The position numbers and the translations under genes are program-made. Below the pieces are notes generated by a model that did no database searches, was not told the origin of the DNA, and saw nothing but the letters and a program-made list of their open reading frames with translations. Below, piece by piece: positions 13,891 through 18,826 of a DNA stretch of 18,826 bases (within the stretch, counting starts at the first letter, position 1; each line of letters starts with the position of its first letter). Source of the stretch: JBPYFK01 sp051984675 (GTDB taxonomy: Bacteria > Actinomycetota > Actinomycetes > Mycobacteriales > Pseudonocardiaceae); the NCBI GenBank assembly GCA_051984675.1, contig JBPYFK010000056.1, positions 1 through 18,826 on the forward strand, read 5' to 3'.

Positions 13891-16044
13891 ATGGCCTCCG
13901 TTCCCGCCTGGTCCGCGACGTCCAGGTTCGATGCGTTCGCGCCGGACGACCCGGACGAGGAGCTGCCGCCGGAGATCGCCGCCGCACTGACCACCGGGGG
14001 TCCGAAGGCCGCCAAGCCGAAGGCGGAGATTCCCGGCGTCAGCGAGCTGCTCGCGACCGCCGTCGAGGGTGTGGGCGGCTCCGAACGTTCCGGTCAGACA
14101 GCGATGGCCGAGGCGGTACAGCGGTCGCTGCGCACCGGCGAGCATCTTGCGGTGCAGGCCGGCACCGGTACCGGGAAGTCGCTGGCCTACCTGGTTCCCG
14201 CGATCCGGCACGCGATGGTCCAGGAATCCACGGTCGTGATCTCGACGTCGACGATCGCCCTGCAACGCCAGCTCATCGACCGTGACCTGCCTCGGCTGGC
14301 TGCCGCGCTCACCGAAGCGTTAGGGCGCGCACCCACGTTCGCGATCCTCAAGGGCCGCCGCAACTACCTGTGCAAGAACCGGCTGGGCGGCGACGCACCG
14401 GAGGAGCCCGAGGATCCCGGCCTGTTCGACCCGTTCGCGGCTTCGGCACTGGAACGCCAGGTCAAGCGCCTGCGAAAGTGGGCGACCGAGACCGAGACCG
14501 GTGATCGGGACGAACTCGTCCCCGGCGTCCCGGATCAGGCGTGGCGGCAGGTGTCGGTGACCGCCAAGGAGTGTATCGGCGCGCAGCGCTGCACCTGGGG
14601 TGACGAGTGCTTCGCGGAGTTCGCCCGCGCCGAGGCCGGTCGCGCCGATGTCGTGGTCACCAACCACGCGCTGCTGGCTATCGACGCGCTGGACGACCGG
14701 CCGGTGCTTCCCGAGCACGACGTCGTCGTGGTGGACGAGGCACACGACCTGGTGGACCGGGTGACCTCGGCGGCCAGCGGCGAGCTGAGCGCGAACGCCG
14801 TGCGGATGGCGGCCCGCCGCTGCGGGCGGGTGATCGCCGAGGAGATCGCCGACCGGCTCGACGAGGCCGCCGAGGGGTTGGGGCTGGTTCTGGAGGACGC
14901 TCAGCCACGGCGCCTGGACGAGTTGCCCGAGGACGTCGGCGGCGCGCTGGCTGCCGTGCGGGACGCGGGTACCGCCTGCATCACAGCGCTCGGGCCGGAG
15001 CGCAAGGAGGACGGCGAGAGCGCGACCGCGCGCAGGCTCGCGCTCGCGCTGACCGAGGACGTGCACGACACGGCGATGCGGGTGCTGGAGTCGTTCGACG
15101 AGGACGAAGCCAACCGGCGCGATGTGGTGTGGATCTCGGGTGACGGTCGCGCTCCCACGGTCAACGTCGCTCCGCTCGGGGTCGGTGGTCTGCTGCGCGA
15201 GCGCCTGTTTGGCCAGCGCACGACGGTGCTCACCTCGGCGACGCTCGCGCTGGGCGGGTCGTTCGACACTCTGGGGAGGCAGTGGGGGCTCCCGCCGCAG
15301 CGCGGTTCGCGGCCAGCGGATGGCGCTGCGACCGAGAAGGAGCCGCCCTCGGACTCCAGTAGTCCACAGTGGACAGGAATGGACGTCGGTTCGCCGTTCG
15401 AGCACCAGCGCAGCGGCATCCTCTACATCGCGCGTCACCTGCCGAATCCCGGCCGGGATGGGCTGCCACCGGAGTACCTCGACGAGCTGGCCGAGCTGGT
15501 CCAGGCTGCTGGCGGTCGCACGCTCGGGCTTTTCTCGTCCATGCGGGCGGCGAAACAGGCCAGCGAGCAACTGCGTGAGCGGTTGGACCTGCCCGTGCTG
15601 TGCCAGGGCGACGACAGCACGTCGTTGCTGGTCAAGCAGTTCGCCGAGGACGCGGAGACGTGCCTGTTCGGTACGTTGTCGCTGTGGCAGGGCGTGGACG
15701 TGCCAGGGCCGTCGCTGCAACTGGTGGTCGTGGATCGCCTTCCGTTCCCCCGACCCGACGACCCGCTGGCGTCCGCGCGGCAGCGCGCCGTGGCGGCGCG
15801 TGGGGGTAACGGGTTCCTCACCGTGGCCGGAACGCACGCGGCGCTGCTGCTCGCGCAGGGCACCGGACGACTGTTGCGTTCGTCGCACGACCGGGGTGTG
15901 ATCGCGGTCCTTGACCCGCGGCTGGCGACGGCCCGCTACGGCGGGTTCCTGCGCGCTTCCCTGCCGCCTTTCTGGTCGACGCAGGACCCGGAAGTAGTGC
16001 GCGGAGCACTCCGCCGACTCGACGCCGCGGCAAAGAACGCCTGA
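13891..16044 (+). CDS. dinG: ATP-dependent iron-sulfur helicase of the DinG/XPD family
   Basis: This 717-residue superfamily 2 helicase unwinds DNA 5'-3' and is expected to act in repair or at unusual structures. Seen in order: RSGQTAMAEAV (66-76, Q-motif area), Walker A GTGTGKS (91-97), four cysteines C161, C228, C234 and C240 spaced as a 4Fe-4S ligand set, the DEAH box (282-285), TSATLALGGSF motif, and the C-terminal QGTGRLLRSSHDRG motif VI. It resembles Rv1329c-type DinG. The polar N-terminal 60 residues precede the helicase core, and a low-complexity polar insert (about residues 475-500) follows the SAT motif. A TTA codon occurs at 14320-14322. The start ATG follows GAAGG. Confidence 0.94.
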   Translation: MASVPAWSATSRFDAFAPDDPDEELPPEIAAALTTGGPKAAKPKAEIPGVSELLATAVEGVGGSERSGQTAMAEAVQRSLRTGEHLAVQAGTGTGKSLAYLVPAIRHAMVQESTVVISTSTIALQRQLIDRDLPRLAAALTEALGRAPTFAILKGRRNYLCKNRLGGDAPEEPEDPGLFDPFAASALERQVKRLRKWATETETGDRDELVPGVPDQAWRQVSVTAKECIGAQRCTWGDECFAEFARAEAGRADVVVTNHALLAIDALDDRPVLPEHDVVVVDEAHDLVDRVTSAASGELSANAVRMAARRCGRVIAEEIADRLDEAAEGLGLVLEDAQPRRLDELPEDVGGALAAVRDAGTACITALGPERKEDGESATARRLALALTEDVHDTAMRVLESFDEDEANRRDVVWISGDGRAPTVNVAPLGVGGLLRERLFGQRTTVLTSATLALGGSFDTLGRQWGLPPQRGSRPADGAATEKEPPSDSSSPQWTGMDVGSPFEHQRSGILYIARHLPNPGRDGLPPEYLDELAELVQAAGGRTLGLFSSMRAAKQASEQLRERLDLPVLCQGDDSTSLLVKQFAEDAETCLFGTLSLWQGVDVPGPSLQLVVVDRLPFPRPDDPLASARQRAVAARGGNGFLTVAGTHAALLLAQGTGRLLRSSHDRGVIAVLDPRLATARYGGFLRASLPPFWSTQDPEVVRGALRRLDAAAKNA

Positions 16045-16279
16045 TCAGCGACGGGCGCCGAGGTGCCGCACCGGCCTCCCTTTGGAGGATCTCCACAATC
16101 GCGCGCACGGCTTTCTGTTTTGCCGCATCCGCCCGGTACGTTGTCGCTCGGCACGTTTGTCGCCGACCTACCCGCGTCGCGACTGACCGCGCCCGGGATT
16201 CCTGCGCCGAAGACGCCGCAGTTCGCCTGAGGTCGAGTCGCGCCCCGACGCGGGCTCGGAACACTGTGGAGGAAAGATC
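16045..16279 (+). promoter_or_regulatory. Upstream region of the biotin-uptake operon
   Basis: This 235-base gap between dinG and bioY presumably holds the dinG terminator and the bioY promoter. CCTCC-CTTT-GGAGG (about 16076-16089) forms a weak short hairpin. I looked for the actinobacterial BioQ dyad (TGAAC-N3-GTTAC) and found none. A strong GGAGGAAAG ribosome site lies just before the bioY GTG. No small ORF is convincing. Confidence 0.3.
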
Positions 16280-16852
16280 GTGTCCCAACCGCGTACCGCC
16301 GCCCTGCCCGCGGCGGACCTGGCCAGGACTGTCGTGTTCGCCGCGTTCATCGCGGTCCTTGGCCTGTTCCCAGGCTTATACCTCGGTGGGGCAGCGGTTC
16401 CGATCGTGCTGCAGAACCTGGGGGCGCTGCTGGCGGGCAGCATTCTGGGTGCGCGCCGGGCCGGCGCGTCGGTGCTGTTGTTCCTGGTCCTGGTTGCGTT
16501 CGGCCTGCCACTGCTCTCCGGTGGGCGCGGTGGTATCGGCCCGTTCGTCGGCCCCGGCGGCGGCTTTCTGGTGGCATGGCTGGTGGCTGCCGTGGTCGTG
16601 GGCCTGATCGCCCAGTTCGGCGCTCCACGCCCGAGCGTTGTGCTGCTGCTCGGCGCGAATGTCGCGGGCGTGCTGGTGCAGTACGTGATCGGAATTCCGT
16701 TCTGGGGCGCGATCACCGGTGACTTCGGCACGGCCGCGGTCCAGTCACTGATGTTCCTGCCCGGTGACGCGGTGAAGCTCGTGCTCGCGTCGGTCATCGC
16801 CGCCGCCGTGCACCGCGCGCTTCCCGACTCGCTCCTCGGCGACGCGCGCTGA
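16280..16852 (+). CDS. bioY: Biotin transporter S-component BioY
   Basis: This 190-residue membrane protein is the substrate-binding subunit of an energy-coupling-factor importer. It has about six hydrophobic helices: residues 14-36, a segment from PIVLQNLGALLAGSILG (41-57), 62-80, 95-113, 119-139 and 165-178. BioY hallmarks are the VPIVLQNLG motif, GARRAGASVLLFLVLVAFGLP, and the GGxGG..F.GP.GGF stretch (82-96). The C-terminal FLPGDAVKLVLASVIA is also typical. It binds biotin at the outer face and docks on the BioMN module encoded next. The GTG start follows GGAGGAAAG. Codon 33 is the rare leucine codon TTA. Confidence 0.94.
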   Translation: MSQPRTAALPAADLARTVVFAAFIAVLGLFPGLYLGGAAVPIVLQNLGALLAGSILGARRAGASVLLFLVLVAFGLPLLSGGRGGIGPFVGPGGGFLVAWLVAAVVVGLIAQFGAPRPSVVLLLGANVAGVLVQYVIGIPFWGAITGDFGTAAVQSLMFLPGDAVKLVLASVIAAAVHRALPDSLLGDAR

Positions 16853-16939
16853 CGCCCCCGGCCGGAGTCCGGCGCGGGCCTGGTGGTTCGCTTGTTCAGC
16901 AGGAGGTGTCGGCGTGTCCGCGTGGTGGGAGCAAGTCGG

Positions 16940-17614
16940 ATGATCGAATTCGAGCAGGTCAGCCACCGGTTCGGCAAGCGTGAAGTACTGACCGACGTGA
17001 ACCTCCGGCTGGCCGAACAGCGCGTCGCGTTCGTTGGAGCCAACGGCTCCGGCAAGTCCACGCTTGCACGGTTGATCAACGGTCTGGTCCACCCGACCAG
17101 CGGACGAGTCCAGGTCAACGGCACTGAGACCGTCCACAATGGCCGGTTGGTCCGCAAGCGCGTGGGATTCATCTTCACCAACCCGGACAGCCAGATCGTG
17201 ATGCCCACCGCCGCCGAAGACGTGGCGTTTTCGCTTCGCAGGCTCGGCTTATCCAAGAAGGAACGCTTGCGCAGGGCCAGCGACATGCTCGCCCGCTACG
17301 GTCTCGACGGGTACGAGGAGCATCCAGCTCAGCAGCTCTCCGGCGGCCAGAAACAGCTGCTCGCGCTGTGCTCGATGCTCGTGCTCGACCTCGACGTGCT
17401 CGTCTGCGACGAGCCGACCACCCTGCTCGACCTCCGCAACAAGCGCCGCTTTGTGGAGGTGCTCAACGATCTGCCGCAACAGGTTGTGCTGGCCACCCAT
17501 GATCTCGACCTGCTGGACGGGTTCGATCGCGTCATCGTGCTCGACGGTGGTCGCGTAATGGCGGACGACACGCCGAAAAACGCGCTGCGCAGCTACCGGA
17601 AGTTGATCAGATGA
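16940..17614 (+). CDS. bioM: Biotin ECF transporter ATPase BioM
   Basis: This 224-residue ABC ATPase powers biotin uptake as the A-component of the ECF module. Walker A is GANGSGKS (33-40), the Q-loop glutamine is in NPDSQIV (Q85), the ABC signature is LSGGQ (133-137), Walker B is VLVCDEPT with E158, and the switch histidine is in LATHDLDLLDGFD. FTNPDSQIVMPTAAEDVAF is typical of EcfA proteins. The ATG at 16940 is preceded by GGGAG; an upstream in-frame ATG at 16883 would add a basic stretch that does not fit the family. It overlaps bioN by four bases. Codon 104 is TTA. Confidence 0.93.
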   Translation: MIEFEQVSHRFGKREVLTDVNLRLAEQRVAFVGANGSGKSTLARLINGLVHPTSGRVQVNGTETVHNGRLVRKRVGFIFTNPDSQIVMPTAAEDVAFSLRRLGLSKKERLRRASDMLARYGLDGYEEHPAQQLSGGQKQLLALCSMLVLDLDVLVCDEPTTLLDLRNKRRFVEVLNDLPQQVVLATHDLDLLDGFDRVIVLDGGRVMADDTPKNALRSYRKLIR

Positions 17615-18216
17615 GCCCGCTCGGCCTTTACCAGCCAGGTTCCAGCCCGCTGCATCGAACGCCGCCCGGCTGGAAACTCGCCGGACTGCTCGCCGTGCCA
17701 GTGTTGATCTTCCTGATCGGCTCGCCCGCATGGCTGGCCGGAATCACCGGATGCGTCGCCGGTGCCTACGCCATCGGTCGTATTCCTCCCGCCCGATGCT
17801 GGCAAACGATGCGCCTGATCCTGCCGGTCGTCGTCATCGTTTTCGCGTTGCAGTGGTGGTTTCTCGGCCTGGAGCGGGCCGAGGTCGCGTCCTTGCGCCT
17901 GCTTTCGGCCTTGGGCACGGCGAATCTGTTCACGCTGGTCACCAAGGTCGATGACCTGGTCGCGACGGTCGAGCGCGCAGCGCGGCCACTGCGCCGCTTC
18001 GGCGTCCGGCCAGAACGACTTGGCTTGCTGGTCGGGTTGACACTCCAGGCAATCGCAGCGCTGTCGACGATCGCGGCGGACGTGCGCGAAGCACAGCGAG
18101 CGCGAGGCGCGGAGCGCTCCCTTCCCGCATTCGCCGTGCCGTTCCTGGTCCGCACACTTCGACACGCGGATGAGCTGGGCGAAGCACTAGCCGCCCGAGG
18201 CATCGAAGACGAGTAG
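17611..18216 (+). CDS. bioN: ECF transporter transmembrane T-component BioN
   Basis: This 201-residue membrane subunit couples ATP hydrolysis to BioY. After a polar N-terminus (1-21), hydrophobic segments appear at about 22-38, 40-55 and 67-85, followed by a cytoplasmic helical domain. Two coupling motifs of the Ala-Arg-Gly type are seen: AQRARGAE (about 160-167) and ALAARGIED near the C-terminus, which dock into the ATPase. VTKVDDLVATVERAARPLRRFGV is typical of EcfT. The ATG overlaps the bioM stop (ATGA). It is a little shorter than many EcfT proteins, as usual for BioN. A very strong hairpin lies 38 bases after the stop. Confidence 0.92.
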   Translation: MSPLGLYQPGSSPLHRTPPGWKLAGLLAVPVLIFLIGSPAWLAGITGCVAGAYAIGRIPPARCWQTMRLILPVVVIVFALQWWFLGLERAEVASLRLLSALGTANLFTLVTKVDDLVATVERAARPLRRFGVRPERLGLLVGLTLQAIAALSTIAADVREAQRARGAERSLPAFAVPFLVRTLRHADELGEALAARGIEDE

Positions 18217-18254
18217 CGCACGCGCATCACACGGCTTGTCTAGAACCGAATGGG

Positions 18255-18290
18255 TCGGAGGTCCAACCGCGAAGGCGGTTGGACCTCCGA
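18255..18290. terminator. Strong bidirectional hairpin terminator after bioN
   Basis: TCGGAGGTCCAACCGC (18255-18270) pairs perfectly with GCGGTTGGACCTCCGA (18275-18290): 16 bp with a GAAG tetraloop. It follows bioN on the plus strand and also lies 45 bases beyond the stop of the minus-strand 18-codon ORF, so it can end both transcripts. No T tract follows on either side. Confidence 0.88.
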
Positions 18291-18334
18291 TCATTCATGC
18301 GGCATCCCTAAGCGAACCGGGAATTTCGTTTGGC

Positions 18335-18391
18335 TCAGCCGGCCACCAGTCCGATAGCGATGTGCAGCAGCTGAAGTCCAACGTTGATCAT
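18335..18391 (-). CDS. Hydrophobic 18-residue small peptide (candidate)
   Basis: A minus-strand ATG at 18391 opens an 18-codon frame reading MINVGLQLLHIAIGLVAG and ends at TGA 18335-18337. A GAGGAGGT Shine-Dalgarno lies four bases before the ATG, the best ribosome site in the window. The peptide has no acidic or strongly basic residue and could form one short amphipathic or membrane-inserting helix, with Asn, Gln and His on one side. The frame ends 45 bases before the perfect hairpin at 18255-18290, giving a compact gene-plus-terminator unit. I recognise no family; it could be a membrane micropeptide, a holin-like or delta-lysin-like peptide, or a leader in a small regulatory RNA. No clear promoter is visible; TAGTTT at 18450-18445 is a weak -10 candidate. 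Confidence 0.5.
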   Translation of the reverse strand: MINVGLQLLHIAIGLVAG

Positions 18392-18826
18392 GACTACCTC
18401 CTCATTTCACTCGTTTTCGGTTTCCGTGTGGCGCCACGTCACCGAAACTACCCAGTTCCATTAAGGGAATCCACCATTCATTCGGTGATCACTGCCACCG
18501 GTTTTTTGGGCAACCATCCCCCGCCACAATGGAACAAAAACATTCGAACACCAAGAATTCCAACCACCAAACTAACAGGACACCAAAAGATCCCAGACCG
18601 CGCTGACCTGGGGAAAATCCATTTGCCCAACCCGCCCTAGGTCCAGCAACCTCATTCAAGATTGCAGCGCTTACCCGCCGAAAGAAACATGAATAACATT
18701 CAAATTGTCCGGGCACGGCTTTCTCCTGATCGTCTTCCGATACCACCCGCCCTTGCGATCGATCCCGACTTTTTGTTGACACAAAGGGGCTTAGTCTCAA
18801 ACCTAAGTTACTTCTACGCCGCAAGC
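18392..18826. other. Low-GC tail without a conventional gene
   Basis: Base composition falls visibly below the rest of the window, with A-rich runs on the plus strand, and the open frames here lack third-position GC bias. It contains several small dyads: an imperfect hairpin around GTGGCGCCAC (about 18425-18450), TTCC-N6-GGAA (18456-18469), CGGTG-N8-CACCG (about 18484-18501) and TGAAT-AAC-ATTCA (18690-18702). It probably holds the 5' region of the small-peptide transcript and the promoter of a gene beyond the right edge. Confidence 0.5.
18776..18809 (+). promoter_or_regulatory. Possible promoter with CTTAG/CTAAG dyad at the right edge
   Basis: TTGACA at 18776-18781 is a perfect -35 hexamer. 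About nine bases later CTTAG (18790-18794) and CTAAG (18803-18807) form an inverted repeat with an 8-base spacer, placed where an operator would block transcription. No good -10 sits at 17-18 bases, so promoter status is uncertain. The regulated gene would lie outside the window. Confidence 0.3.

Noticed and set aside
14320..15888. 522-codon minus-strand frame opposite dinG
   Set aside because: The plus-strand DinG frame has complete helicase motifs and iron-sulfur cysteines; the minus frame is its shadow.
16045..16279. BioQ operator or riboswitch upstream of bioY
   Set aside because: No TGAAC-N3-GTTAC dyad and no recognisable riboswitch core was found by eye; only short weak hairpins are present.
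18236..18640. 134-codon plus-strand open frame in the low-GC tail
   Set aside because: It runs through the perfect terminator hairpin, lacks third-position GC bias and any ribosome site, and resembles no known protein.
18489..18824. 111-codon minus-strand open frame at the right edge
   Set aside because: Codon use does not resemble the neighbouring genes, the composition is odd (Cys, Trp and Phe rich), and no Shine-Dalgarno could be confirmed at the edge.
18541..18826. Structured noncoding RNA such as 6S RNA or a cyclic-di-AMP riboswitch
   Set aside because: Sequence signatures of those families were not found; only scattered short dyads occur. A covariance-model search would be decisive.

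Overview
This window looks like a piece of a high-GC actinomycete chromosome. Coding regions have strong G/C bias at third positions, GTG starts are frequent, and several families are typical of Actinobacteria (DUF397 plus an XRE/DUF5753 regulator, CysO/Mec/CysM, DUF2017, BioY-BioM-BioN). A Pseudonocardiaceae-like genome is my best guess, but sequence reading alone cannot fix the genus. From about 4.0 to 16.0 kb, gene content and order match what I remember of the Mycobacterium tuberculosis Rv1329-Rv1341 neighbourhood, so most of the window is conserved core rather than accessory DNA.

Layout. (1) 1-1156: a probable C-terminal remnant of an upstream plus-strand gene, then a minus-strand XRE/DUF5753 regulator followed immediately by its DUF397 partner. 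(2) 1317-3441: a minus-strand thiamine-diphosphate pyruvate dehydrogenase/oxidase (PoxB type), divergent from a small plus-strand membrane protein. The space between them carries a repeated CGATGTC motif. (3) 3477-3950: a Bcp-type peroxiredoxin, convergent with the next operon across a hairpin terminator. (4) 9678 down to 4000, minus strand: mec-cysO-cysM-rhomboid-murI-MBL-rph-rdgB. This links a protein-bound sulfur route to cysteine with cell-wall D-glutamate supply, a metallo-beta-lactamase-fold hydrolase, tRNA 3' trimming and nucleotide-pool sanitation. A good match to a SigR/SigH thiol-stress promoter, with a perfect dyad just downstream, sits in front of mec. (5) 11807 down to 9819, minus strand: clpS, DUF2017, P1-family peptidase. 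(6) 11922-16044, plus strand: pncB and pncA (NAD salvage), then a DinG-type iron-sulfur helicase. (7) 16280-18216, plus strand: bioY-bioM-bioN, an energy-coupling-factor biotin importer, closed by a 16-bp perfect hairpin. (8) 18217-18826: a low-GC tail without a conventional gene. It does contain a minus-strand 18-codon ORF with a near-perfect Shine-Dalgarno, ending into the same hairpin.

The most interesting points are the CysO C-terminus, which ends GG-Met-Arg rather than in the free di-glycine needed for thiocarboxylation; the SigR/SigH-like promoter and dyad controlling the mec operon; and the hydrophobic 18-residue peptide gene in the tail. I saw no CRISPR array, insertion sequence, tRNA or rRNA, and I found no clear-cut novel multigene system.
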